Shown: positions 30,441 through 39,013 of the stretch, piece after piece
How positions within the stretch are numbered: position 1 is the first letter of the stretch
Layout: every line of letters begins with the position of its first letter
Assembly: GCF_013522925.1 (NCBI RefSeq)
Contig: NZ_JAAMQU010000001.1
Location: 62,001 to 126,000, forward strand
Length of the DNA: 64,000 nt
DNA from: Pseudomonas japonica
Lineage (GTDB): Bacteria; Pseudomonadota; Gammaproteobacteria; Pseudomonadales; Pseudomonadaceae
Direction: 5' to 3'
Notes under the pieces: generated by a model
What the model was told of the DNA's origin: nothing
The model's database searches: none
What the model saw: only the letters and a program-made list of their open reading frames with translations
Made by a program: the position numbers and the translations under genes

Positions 30441-30689
30441 GCCGGCACCGGGCGCGTTACATCTCAAGAATCGCGGGGCGTGGGGATTATCGCCCCATTC
30501 GAAGGGCAGATAGGGGTTGACGCTCAGCCGCGCAATCAAACACCTAATCGATTCAGCCATCGTTAAGCCAGCATTCCCGCGCCGCTTGCGGTACAGCCAA
30601 GGCGGGGCCTAAGCTTGTTCACCCAAGAGAAGAGTTCCCCGTCACGCTGGCATCGGCCAGCGCCGTGGTTTCGCCGAGGTTTCATACCC
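30441..30689. other. 249-bp spacer at the right edge of the T6SS island
   Basis: GC-rich again. No tRNA, integrase or repeat of the left edge is seen. A weak hairpin ggggcg/cgcccc (30475-30480 with 30491-30496) lacks a U-run. The promoter of the following operon should lie here; none is clear. Confidence 0.5.
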
Positions 30690-31385
30690 ATGTTTGATGT
30701 CGTATCTTCGAGCAAATGGCCAGCCGGCTACATGATCAACCCCAACGTCGAGCCCCTTGATCCCAAGTGGCTGACCGAATTCAGCAAGATCCCCGCTGCC
30801 GCCGTCAGTGACTGCCTTGGCCGTAACGTAGGGGGCCTGGGCCTCAAGGCGTTCCACGGCAACAAGCCCATGCTGGGCAGCGCGCTGACCGTGCGGGTAC
30901 GCCCCGGCGATAACCTGATGATCCTCAAGGCCATGCAGATGGCCCGCCCCGGCGACGTACTGGTGATCGACGGCAGCGCCGACCTCACCCGCGCGGTATT
31001 CGGCGGCATCATGCGCGCCATGGCACTGAAAGCCGGCATCGCTGGTGTAGTCATCAACGGCGCACTGCGTGACGTGGATGAGTGGCAGACCGGCGAGCTG
31101 CCGGTGTATGCGATCGGTGCCGTGCACCGTGGCCCGAGCACAGACGGCGGCGGCGAAATCAACGTGCCGATTTCCTGCGCAGGCATGCTGGTAATGCCGG
31201 GCGACCTGATGATCGGTGACGGTGACGGCGTAGTAGCCGCGGCGCGCGCCGAGTTGCCCGAGCTGGTACAGCGCTGCAACGACTTGCTGGCCCGTGAGCG
31301 CGCCACCCTCGAAGGCATTGCCAACGGCACGCTCGATCCCAAGCGGTTCGATGCCATCCTGCGAGCCAAGGGTTGCCCCATCTGA
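30690..31385 (+). CDS. RraA-like / HMG aldolase family protein
   Basis: 231-residue protein of the RraA superfamily. Members include 4-hydroxy-4-methyl-2-oxoglutarate aldolases and the RNase E inhibitor RraA. Seen: VSDCLGRN near residue 36, the phosphate/oxalate-binding GDVLVIDGSADLTRAVFGG (~88-106), GVVINGALRDVDE and GDLMIGDGDGVVA. It is larger than RraA itself (~160 residues), so an aldolase-type enzyme is more likely; substrate unknown. The ATG at 30690 has GAGG upstream; 25 in-frame codons before it are ignored. Its stop lies 13 bp inside the TldD-like gene, so the three genes form an operon. Confidence 0.8.
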   Translation: MFDVVSSSKWPAGYMINPNVEPLDPKWLTEFSKIPAAAVSDCLGRNVGGLGLKAFHGNKPMLGSALTVRVRPGDNLMILKAMQMARPGDVLVIDGSADLTRAVFGGIMRAMALKAGIAGVVINGALRDVDEWQTGELPVYAIGAVHRGPSTDGGGEINVPISCAGMLVMPGDLMIGDGDGVVAAARAELPELVQRCNDLLARERATLEGIANGTLDPKRFDAILRAKGCPI

Positions 31386-32836
31386 GCGGCCCGGCCTTCG
31401 CCCTCACCGCAACGCTGCGCGAGCGCTTCAAGGCGCTGCGCACGTCGGCACAGGCGTATTCGTTGCGGCATGTGCGGCAGGCGGATCATTACCTTTGTGT
31501 GAGGCGCGGCGTGGCCGAGCCACCCCGGCTCACGCTCGATGAAGGCGCCATGCTGATCGCCCGCGTGGGTGGCAGCGAAGCCTATGCGGCCACCAGTGAT
31601 CTCTCCCAAGCTGGCCTGCAGTCCGCGCTGGAGCGTGCCGAAGCCCTTGCCCGCCAGCTCGCGGGGCTGGGCCTCGTTGACCTGGCGCCGCTGAGTATGG
31701 CTGATGGCCAACACGATTACCTCGCGCCCGGTGTAGAGCGGCCATTTGCTTCCATCAAAGACTGCCTGGCGCTACTCCAGGCCGAGGCCAGTCAGGTGCC
31801 GAACGATCCCCGCTTCGCCAACTGGGAAACCAGCCTGGCTGTGAGCGAGGTCGAGCAGCTGTATTTCAACAGCGCCGGCGCCGAGCTGCGCCAGGCGTTT
31901 CGCTTTGTGTATCCGGGTGTGAGCGTTACGGCGGCAAACGAGCACGACAGCCAGACCCGTACCCTCGGCCGGGAGAACTTCGGCCAGCAAGGCGGGCTGG
32001 ACGTACTGCAGCGCCTGGGCCTGGGCGGCAGTGCTGCCCGCGTGGCCGATGAAGCCCTCCAATTGCTGCTAGCGCCCAATACGCCTGAAGGGCCGCGCGA
32101 CCTGCTGTTGATGCCGGACCAGATGGCACTTCAGATTCACGAATCGATCGGCCATCCATTGGAACTGGACCGCATTCTTGGCGATGAGCGTAACTATGCC
32201 GGCACCAGTTTCGTAAAGCAGGAAGACTTCGGCAGCCTGCGTTATGGCTCGCCCCTGCTCAACGTTACTTTCGATCCCGAGCGTCCCGAGCAATTGGCCA
32301 GCTACGCCTTCGACGATGACGGTACGCGCGCGTCCAAGGTGTGGCTGATCCGGGGCGGGATCCTGTTGCGCCCACTGGGCAGCCCACTGTCTTCAATACG
32401 CAGCGGCCTGGCCGGGCTGGCCAACAGCAGGGCTTCAAGCTGGAACCGCGCGCCGATCGACCGCATGGCCAACATCAATATCGAACCGGGCGAGCAATCG
32501 CTCGAGGCACTGATCGGTTCGGTCGAGCATGGCATTCTGATGCGCACCAACCGGTCGTGGTCCATCGATGACGCTCGCAACAAGTTTCAGTTTGGCTGCC
32601 AATGGGGCCAGCTGATCGAAAATGGACGTTTGGGCGCGGTAGTGAAAAACCCCAATTACCGCGGCATTTCGTCCAGTTTCTGGAGAAGCCTCAAAGGCGT
32701 GGGCGACCTGGGCACGCTGGAAGTGTTGGGCACACCCAACTGCGGCAAGGGCGAGCCTAATCAGGTAGTGCGCGTGGGCCATGCTTCGCCCGCTTGCCTG
32801 TTCTCCGATATCGACGTATTTGGTGGGCGGGAATGA
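31373..32836 (+). CDS. TldD-like zinc peptidase
   Basis: Member of the TldD/PmbA family; in E. coli TldD/TldE process microcin B17 and CcdA. The 487-residue protein carries the zinc motif HESIGH (HExxxH, ~residue 260, with the following ELDRILGDE) and the late cysteine region GTPNCGKGEP...VGHASPAC expected for the third ligand. The start is uncertain: a TTG at 31373 overlapping the RraA-like gene by 13 bp is used; GTG codons further down are alternatives. It is a paralogue rather than the housekeeping tldD, judged by the RraA-like neighbour. The partner TldE-like gene starts within its stop codon. Confidence 0.85.
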   Translation: MPHLSGPAFALTATLRERFKALRTSAQAYSLRHVRQADHYLCVRRGVAEPPRLTLDEGAMLIARVGGSEAYAATSDLSQAGLQSALERAEALARQLAGLGLVDLAPLSMADGQHDYLAPGVERPFASIKDCLALLQAEASQVPNDPRFANWETSLAVSEVEQLYFNSAGAELRQAFRFVYPGVSVTAANEHDSQTRTLGRENFGQQGGLDVLQRLGLGGSAARVADEALQLLLAPNTPEGPRDLLLMPDQMALQIHESIGHPLELDRILGDERNYAGTSFVKQEDFGSLRYGSPLLNVTFDPERPEQLASYAFDDDGTRASKVWLIRGGILLRPLGSPLSSIRSGLAGLANSRASSWNRAPIDRMANINIEPGEQSLEALIGSVEHGILMRTNRSWSIDDARNKFQFGCQWGQLIENGRLGAVVKNPNYRGISSSFWRSLKGVGDLGTLEVLGTPNCGKGEPNQVVRVGHASPACLFSDIDVFGGRE

Positions 32837-34158
32837 TTGCAGTCGAGCGTTTCGAGCAACTGGCACAGGCCGCTCTCGGCGGCCTGCGCGATGGCGAGAA
32901 CCTCAGCCTTTCGCTGGAGGCGGAGGCTTCGCAATTCGTTCGCTTCAACCAGGCACGCGTTCGCCAGGCCGGGCAGGTACGGCAGGCCAGGCTCAACCTG
33001 GTACTGGACGACGGCACTCGCCAGGCGAGCGTTCAGCTGACATTGGCGGGCACCGCGCACGACACCGGCAACGTATTGGGCGCTATCGAACAGCTCCGTC
33101 AATTGCTGCCACTGTTGCCCGCCGATCCATGGCTGGCGCGCAACACAGCCGTATGGAAGGTGCGCAGGGTGCCTGAAAGCGCTGCCGAAGTGGATACCGC
33201 CCAGGTAGTCGAGCATATCTGCACCGAAGCCGCGGGCCTGGACCTGGTTGGCATTCTTGCCAGCGGCCCGATCTATCGAGGCTTTGCCAACAGTGCTGGT
33301 GCCTTTGGCTGGCACCAGGCCCACAACCTGCATGTGGACTGGAGCCTGTTCCACCGTAACGGCCAGGCAGTAAAGGCCGGCCTTGCCGCGCCGGGTTGGC
33401 ACCCGGGCGCTTTCGATCAACAGTTGGCCATTGCACGCGAACAGCTGGGCTATCTGGGCTTGCCGCCAGTGAGCGTGAAGCCCGGCGACTATCGCGCGTA
33501 TCTGGCGCCCGCCGCCCTGGATGAATTGCTCGGCATGCTGGCCTGGGGTGGCTTTTCCGCCCAGGCGCTGGAAAGCCAGGCCAGCCCGTTGCAAAAGCTG
33601 TACAGCGGCCAGGCTGCGCTGAGCGCTGCTATAAACCTGAACGAGCGGATAACCGGTTCGCTCAGCCCTGCGTTCAGCTCTGAAGGCCGCCCTCGGCATG
33701 ACCTTTCGCTGATTACCAACGGTGTGGCGGGCGAGCGGCTTGTCAGCAGCCGCAGCGCCATCGAATACGGCATGCCGTGTAACGGCGCGGACCCAGGTGA
33801 AGGCCCGGTCGCCCTCGACCTCGCACCCGGTGAGTTGCCTTTGAACGAGGTGCCACAGGCATTGGACCGGGGGCTATACGTTAATAACTTGTGGTACCTG
33901 AATTACTCGGACATGCCCGCGGCGCGGCTTACCGGCCTTACCCGCTTTGCGACTTTCTGGGTCGAGAACGGTCAGATCGTAGGCCCCGTAGACACCATGC
34001 GCTTCGATGACAGCGTCTACGATCTTCTGGGCAGCCAGCTTCTGGCCCTTACCCGGGAGCGCGAGCTGATCGTTTCGACCAACACCTATGAACAACGCCA
34101 CACCGCCTCGAGCCGCTTGCCCGGCGCACTGGTCAACCGGCTTCGGTTGACGCTCTGA
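32833..34158 (+). CDS. TldE/PmbA-like protein
   Basis: 441-residue partner of the TldD-like peptidase. It has the TldD/PmbA fold (SLEAEASQFVRFNQARVRQAG at the start, SLITNGVAGERLVSSRSAIEYG and NLWYLNYSDMPAARLTGLTRFATFW later) but no HExxxH, as in TldE, which forms a heterodimer with TldD. The ATG overlaps the upstream stop by 4 bp (ATGA), so equal synthesis is likely. Substrate unknown; no small precursor gene is visible nearby. Confidence 0.82.
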   Translation: MIAVERFEQLAQAALGGLRDGENLSLSLEAEASQFVRFNQARVRQAGQVRQARLNLVLDDGTRQASVQLTLAGTAHDTGNVLGAIEQLRQLLPLLPADPWLARNTAVWKVRRVPESAAEVDTAQVVEHICTEAAGLDLVGILASGPIYRGFANSAGAFGWHQAHNLHVDWSLFHRNGQAVKAGLAAPGWHPGAFDQQLAIAREQLGYLGLPPVSVKPGDYRAYLAPAALDELLGMLAWGGFSAQALESQASPLQKLYSGQAALSAAINLNERITGSLSPAFSSEGRPRHDLSLITNGVAGERLVSSRSAIEYGMPCNGADPGEGPVALDLAPGELPLNEVPQALDRGLYVNNLWYLNYSDMPAARLTGLTRFATFWVENGQIVGPVDTMRFDDSVYDLLGSQLLALTRERELIVSTNTYEQRHTASSRLPGALVNRLRLTL

Positions 34159-34197
34159 AGGCCTGCGAGCGAGGCGGCCTGTTACTGAAGAGGTGAT

Positions 34198-35625
34198 ATG
34201 CCTACCCACGCCACGCTCGACCCCGCCACCGCCCGCTGGATCCCTTGGGTGGTGGCCATCGCCTTCTTCATGCAATCGCTCGACGGCACCATTCTCAACA
34301 CCGCCCTCCCCGCCATGGCGCGCGACCTGGCTGAAGACCCGCTGCGCATGCAGTCGGTGGTCATCGCCTACATGCTTACAGTTGCGCTGCTGATACCCGC
34401 TTCGGGCTGGGTGGCTGACCGCTTCGGCATCAAGCGCGTGTTCATGAGCGCCATCGCCCTGTTCACCTTCGGTTCGCTGCTGTGCGCGGTGTCTGCCACG
34501 CTACCGATGCTCGTCGGCGCCCGTATCCTGCAAGGCCTGGGCGGTGCGCTGCTACTCCCGGTAGGCCGGCTGGTGGTACTGCGGGCCTATCCGCGCTCGG
34601 AGCTGGTGCGCATTCTGAGCTTCATCACCGTGCCCGGGCTGCTGGGCCCGCTGATCGGCCCCACCATGGGCGGCTGGATGGTGGAGTACCTCACCTGGCA
34701 CTGGATCTTCCTCATCAACCTGCCTGTGGGCATTCTCGGCTGCGTTGCGGTACGGAAGTTGCTGCCAGAGCTTCCCGGCGGCGAGCGAACCCGGTTCGAC
34801 GGGTTGGGCTTCGCGCTATTCGGCGCCGCCATGGTGCTGATCACCATTGCCATGGAGGGCCTGGGCGAACTCCACCTGCCCCACCTTCGCGTGGTGCTGC
34901 TGCTGTTCGCCGGCATGGCGTGCCTGGCCGCTTACTGGCTGCGCGCCGTTCACACCGAAGCGCCCTTGTTCGCCGCCAGCCTGTTCCGTACGCGCAGCTT
35001 CGCGGTGGGCATCCTGGGCAACCTCTTCGCGCGGCTGGGCTCCGGGGCGCTGCCGTTCCTGGTGCCGCTGCTGCTGCAAGTGGGCATGGGTTACTCACCC
35101 TCGCTGGCGGGCATGAGCATGATCCCCCTCGCAGCCGCCGCCATGGTGGCCAAGTCGCTGGCGCGGCCATTGATCGAGCGGTTTGGCTACCGCACGTTGC
35201 TCACCGCCAACACCGTTGCCCTCGGGATCTTGCTGGCAAGCCTTGGGCTGGTCACGGCCGATACGCCTTATCCCCTGTTGCTGGCGCTTCTGGGCGTACT
35301 GGGCGCGATCAACTCCATGCAGTTCACCGCCATGAACACGGTGACGCTCATCGACCTTGGCGATCAGGAAGCCAGCAGCGGCAACAGCCTGTTGTCGGTA
35401 GTGGCGCAGCTTTCCATGAGCCTTGGCGTGGCGTGTGCCGGCGCCCTGCTGGGCGGGTTCGAATCAGCGATCGGCAAGGACGGTGTAGAGGATGTGCTGA
35501 GTGCCTTCCATCTGACCTTCTTCACCATTGGCTTGATGGCGATGTTTGCGGCCACCATCTTCGTTCAGCTGTCACCAGAGGTCGGCCGCCGCGCTGTTCG
35601 TCCGCCGCCCGGCCCAGACGCATAG
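34198..35625 (+). CDS. mdtD: MFS drug exporter, DHA2 family (MdtD-like)
   Basis: 475-residue inner-membrane exporter with 14 likely helices. Family features: FFMQSLDGTILNTALPAMARDL in helix 1 (motif D1), WVADRFGIKRVF (motif A) after helix 2, and motif C-like LLGPLIGPTMGGWM in helix 5. The product resembles MdtD/HsrA-type transporters. It starts 39 bp after the TldE-like gene, close enough to be read from the same promoter. Substrate cannot be told. Confidence 0.85.
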   Translation: MPTHATLDPATARWIPWVVAIAFFMQSLDGTILNTALPAMARDLAEDPLRMQSVVIAYMLTVALLIPASGWVADRFGIKRVFMSAIALFTFGSLLCAVSATLPMLVGARILQGLGGALLLPVGRLVVLRAYPRSELVRILSFITVPGLLGPLIGPTMGGWMVEYLTWHWIFLINLPVGILGCVAVRKLLPELPGGERTRFDGLGFALFGAAMVLITIAMEGLGELHLPHLRVVLLLFAGMACLAAYWLRAVHTEAPLFAASLFRTRSFAVGILGNLFARLGSGALPFLVPLLLQVGMGYSPSLAGMSMIPLAAAAMVAKSLARPLIERFGYRTLLTANTVALGILLASLGLVTADTPYPLLLALLGVLGAINSMQFTAMNTVTLIDLGDQEASSGNSLLSVVAQLSMSLGVACAGALLGGFESAIGKDGVEDVLSAFHLTFFTIGLMAMFAATIFVQLSPEVGRRAVRPPPGPDA

Positions 35626-35681
35626 GGAGATCGGCCGCGGGCTGCTAAACTGCGCCACATTTTTTTTGCAGGACCGCTTCC

Positions 35682-37061
35682 GTGACCGCAACCGCCTTCG
35701 AAACCCTGCCGCTGTCGCCAGCGATGCTCGCCAACCTTGCATCGCTGGGCTACACGCAGATGACACCGATCCAGGCGCAAAGCCTGCCGGCCATCCTCGA
35801 GGGCGCCGACCTGATTGCCCAGGCCAGCACCGGCAGCGGCAAGACCGCGGCGTTCGGCATCGGCCTGCTCAACCCGATCAACCCTCGGTACTTCGGCTGC
35901 CAGGCGCTGGTGCTCTGCCCTACCCGGGAACTGGCCGATCAGGTGGCCAAGGAAATCCGTCGGCTGGCGCGCTCCGAAGACAACATCAAGGTGCTCACCC
36001 TGTGCGGCGGAGTGCCGTTCGGCCCGCAGGTAGGCTCGCTGGAACACGGCGCGCACATCATCGTCGGTACCCCCGGCCGCGTGCAGCAGCACCTGGACAA
36101 GGGCACCCTGGTGCTCAGCGGGCTGAACACCCTGGTGCTCGACGAAGCGGACCGCATGCTGGACATGGGCTTTGTGGACGCCATCGCCGCGATCATCGAG
36201 CAAACCCCGAGCCGCCGCCAGACGCTGCTGTTCTCGGCCACCTACCCCAAGGGCATCGAGGCGCTGGCCGCACGATTCATGCGCAACCCGCGCACGGTCA
36301 AGGTGGCGGCATTGCACGACGACCGCAAGATCGAACAACGCTTTTACGAAGTTGACGCCGAACAGCGCCTCAATGCCGTACTCAAGGTGCTGGGGCATTT
36401 CCGGCCGCAGTCCTGCGTGGCGTTCTGCTTCACCCGCCAGCAATGCCAGGAAGTGACCGACCTGTTGACCAGCAAGGGCATCAGCGCTAGCGCCTTGCAC
36501 GGCGACATGGAGCAGCGCGATCGCGATCAGGTGCTGGCCTTGTTCGCCAACCGTTCCACTAGCGTGATGGTTGCCACTGACGTTGCCGCCCGCGGGATCG
36601 ACATCGAGGGGCTGGACCTGGTGATCAACGTTGAGCTGGCACGGGACCCGGAAATTCACATCCACCGCATCGGCCGCACCGGGCGCGCCGGAGAGAGCGG
36701 TGTGGCGGTAAGCCTGGTTGCCCCGGCCGAAGCCCACCGCGCGCAAGCCATCGAAGCGTTGCAAAAGGCCCAGGTGAACTGGCGCCCATTGGAAGAACTG
36801 CAAAACCGCGGCGACGGCCCCCTGGTGCCGCCGATGGCAACCTTGTGCATCGCCGGTGGGCGCAAGGACAAGGTGCGCCCTGGCGATATCCTGGGCGCGC
36901 TCACGGGCGACGCGGGTATCCCCGGTACCCAGGTGGGCAAGATCGCCATCTTCGATTACCAGGCCTTCGTTGCCGTTGAGCGTGGGGTCGCCAAGCAGGC
37001 ACTGGATCGCCTCAACAAAGGCAAGATCAAAGGCCGTTCGCTGCGGGTGCGCCTGTTGTGA
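35682..37061 (+). CDS. dbpA: ATP-dependent RNA helicase DbpA
   Basis: DEAD-box helicase that acts on hairpin 92 of 23S rRNA during 50S assembly. The 459-residue protein has Q motif, Walker A ASTGSGKT (~48), DEAD (VLDEADRML), SAT (FSATYPKG), then HRIGRTGRAG. The C-terminal domain (~380-459, RPGDILGALTGDAGIPGTQVG) is the RNA-binding DbpA module that separates it from other helicases. The start is a GTG at 35682 with AGGA 8 nt upstream. The stop overlaps the next start (GTGA). Confidence 0.96.
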   Translation: MTATAFETLPLSPAMLANLASLGYTQMTPIQAQSLPAILEGADLIAQASTGSGKTAAFGIGLLNPINPRYFGCQALVLCPTRELADQVAKEIRRLARSEDNIKVLTLCGGVPFGPQVGSLEHGAHIIVGTPGRVQQHLDKGTLVLSGLNTLVLDEADRMLDMGFVDAIAAIIEQTPSRRQTLLFSATYPKGIEALAARFMRNPRTVKVAALHDDRKIEQRFYEVDAEQRLNAVLKVLGHFRPQSCVAFCFTRQQCQEVTDLLTSKGISASALHGDMEQRDRDQVLALFANRSTSVMVATDVAARGIDIEGLDLVINVELARDPEIHIHRIGRTGRAGESGVAVSLVAPAEAHRAQAIEALQKAQVNWRPLEELQNRGDGPLVPPMATLCIAGGRKDKVRPGDILGALTGDAGIPGTQVGKIAIFDYQAFVAVERGVAKQALDRLNKGKIKGRSLRVRLL

Positions 37062-38233
37062 AGTTGGATGTCGTCGTTATCGGGGCTGGCGCCGCCGGCC
37101 TGATGTGTGCCGCCACCGCCGCGGAACGCGGGCGCAAGGTGCTGGTAATCGACCATGCGAACAAGGCGGGCAAGAAGATTCTCATGTCTGGCGGTGGGCG
37201 CTGCAACTTCACCAACATGTACACGGAGCCTGCCAACTTCCTTTCGCAGAACCCGCACTTCTGCAAATCCGCACTGGCGCGGTATACCCAGTGGGACTTC
37301 ATTGGCCTGGTGGCCGGCTACGGCGTGCCCTACCACGAAAAGAAACTCGGGCAGCTGTTCTGTGACAACAAGGCCAGCGACATCCTGAGCCTGTTGCTGG
37401 CTGAATGCGAACGTACCGGCGCCGAGGTTCGGCTCGATACCAGCGTGCAAGAGGTGGCGGCGGTCGAGGGCGGGTATCGCTTGCTGACCAGCGGCGGGCC
37501 GCTTACCTGCGCCTCCCTGGTGATTGCCACCGGTGGCCTGTCTATTCCCACCCTGGGTGCGACAGGCTTCGGCTACCAGCTGGCGCGCCAGTTCGGCCAC
37601 CAGGTGTTGCCAACCCGCGCCGGGCTGGTGCCCTTCACCATTACCGACCAGCTCAAAGCCCTGTGCACCGAGCTGTCGGGCACATCGGTGGACTGCATCG
37701 CCAGCTGCAACGGCCAGAGCTTTCGGGAGAACCTGCTGTTCACGCACCGAGGCCTCAGTGGCCCGGCGATCCTGCAGGTGTCATCGTTCTGGGCCCCGGG
37801 TGATGTGGTGGCGATCAACCTGCTGCCAGATCACGACGCCGTGGCGTGGCTGGATTCGGCCCAGGCCGAGCGGCCGAATGCCGAGCTTCGCACCGTGCTT
37901 GGCGACCTGTTCACCCGCAAGATGGCCCAATTGCTGTGCGAGCAGTGGTTCGAATCCCGCCCGATGAAACAGTACACACCGGCGCAATTGCAAGTGATTG
38001 CCAGCCAGCTGGGCGATTGGCAACTGGTGCCGGCGGGTACCGAAGGCTACCGCACCGCCGAAGTCACCCTCGGCGGCGTGGACACCCGCGAAGTGTCCTC
38101 CAAAACCATGGAATCCCTGAAAAGCCCGGGGCTGTATTTCATTGGTGAAGTACTGGATGTGACCGGGCACCTCGGTGGGTTCAACTTCCAATGGGCCTGG
38201 GCGTCGGGGCATGCGGCTGGGGAAGTGTGCTAA
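37058..38233 (+). CDS. FAD-dependent oxidoreductase of the HI0933/YhiN family
   Basis: 391-residue flavoprotein with an N-terminal FAD-binding fold (VVIGAGAAGLMCAATAAERG, residues 4-23), the family signature KKILMSGGGRCNFTN (~43-57) and a C-terminal flavin contact (GLYFIGEVLDVTGHLGGFNFQWAWASG). Fold and cofactor are clear, the physiological reaction is not known. The GTG start overlaps the dbpA stop by 4 bp, so it is translationally coupled to dbpA. Confidence 0.92.
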   Translation: MKLDVVVIGAGAAGLMCAATAAERGRKVLVIDHANKAGKKILMSGGGRCNFTNMYTEPANFLSQNPHFCKSALARYTQWDFIGLVAGYGVPYHEKKLGQLFCDNKASDILSLLLAECERTGAEVRLDTSVQEVAAVEGGYRLLTSGGPLTCASLVIATGGLSIPTLGATGFGYQLARQFGHQVLPTRAGLVPFTITDQLKALCTELSGTSVDCIASCNGQSFRENLLFTHRGLSGPAILQVSSFWAPGDVVAINLLPDHDAVAWLDSAQAERPNAELRTVLGDLFTRKMAQLLCEQWFESRPMKQYTPAQLQVIASQLGDWQLVPAGTEGYRTAEVTLGGVDTREVSSKTMESLKSPGLYFIGEVLDVTGHLGGFNFQWAWASGHAAGEVC

Positions 38234-38261
38234 GGCGCTGTGGAGATGGCCATTCGCGCGC

Positions 38262-38303
38262 TTCGCCGGGGGGCCGATGTAGGGGCCGGGGCTACCCGGC
38301 GAA
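38262..38303. repeat. REP-like inverted repeat at a convergent junction
   Basis: Arms ttcgccggg (38262-38270) and cccggcgaa (38295-38303), with a minus-strand CCCCTACA between them that resembles the tail of pseudomonad REP elements. It overlaps the stop codon of the racemase gene and lies between convergent genes, like the repeat after rsgA. Confidence 0.4.
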
Positions 38304-38996
38304 CCGGCCCACCATCCACTCCAACCCCATCCCCACGTGGGCCTCGGTGCTGTCTACCAATGTGAGCACCGTATCGTCCGGGCCGATCAGCAGGCCGATT
38401 TCGGTACATCCCAGTATTGCGGCCTGCGCTCCGATGGCTTCCAGGCGTTCAAGGCAGGCGAGGTAGAACGCTTTCGCCTCGGGTTTGATAGCCCCTACGC
38501 ACAGCTCGCTGAAGATAACCCGGTCGATTTCTTCCATTTCGGCCTGTGTAGGCAACAGCACGTGTTGGCCGAAGCGTTCGTTCAAGCGATCGCGGTAGAA
38601 GGGTTCGCGCATGGTGAAGCGGGTGCCCAGCAAGGCCACCCTTTCAATGCCTTGGGCCTGTAATTGCTGGCCCACCGCGTCGCCGATGTGCAGCAGTGGA
38701 ATGTCCACCGAAGCCTCGATTGCCCCGGCGACCTTGTGCATGGTGTTGGTGGCCAGCAACAACGCCGTTGCGCCTGCCCGCTCCAGCCCTTGTGCCGCAC
38801 GCCCCAGCAGTGCCCCCGCAGCTTCCCATTCGCCGGCCTTTTGCATGGCCGCCACCTGAGCGAAATCCACAGAGTGCAACAGCAGAGGCGCCGAATGCAG
38901 GCCACCGAGCCGGTCGCGCACGCCTTCGTTGAGAAGCCGGTAGTAGGTAGCGGTGGATTCCCAGCTCATGCCGCCGATGACGCCAAGGGTTCTCAT
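38292..38996 (-). CDS. Amino-acid racemase of the Asp/Glu family (YgeA-like)
   Basis: PLP-independent racemase of 234 residues. It begins MRTLGVIGGMSWESTATYYR. The first catalytic position is Thr (LLATNTMHKV, ~residue 79) rather than Cys, while the second is Cys (ILGCTEIGLL, ~residue 193). The Thr/Cys pair is the one known in E. coli YgeA, a broad-spectrum racemase. Substrate range is inferred from that likeness. The ATG at 38996 has GGAG 7 nt upstream; an ATG at 39008 is in frame but overlaps little else and lacks a site. It lies 17 bp after the ParA gene. Confidence 0.88.
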   Translation of the reverse strand: MRTLGVIGGMSWESTATYYRLLNEGVRDRLGGLHSAPLLLHSVDFAQVAAMQKAGEWEAAGALLGRAAQGLERAGATALLLATNTMHKVAGAIEASVDIPLLHIGDAVGQQLQAQGIERVALLGTRFTMREPFYRDRLNERFGQHVLLPTQAEMEEIDRVIFSELCVGAIKPEAKAFYLACLERLEAIGAQAAILGCTEIGLLIGPDDTVLTLVDSTEAHVGMGLEWMVGRFAG

Positions 38997-39013
38997 GCCG
39001 TGCTCCATTGGGT

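Noticed and set aside
30312..30560. 82-codon minus-strand frame across the end of vgrG
   Set aside because: Mostly antisense to vgrG; the part beyond it matches nothing I know.
38997..39008. Longer N-terminus (four codons) for the racemase
   Set aside because: The inner ATG has the better ribosome site and matches the family start.
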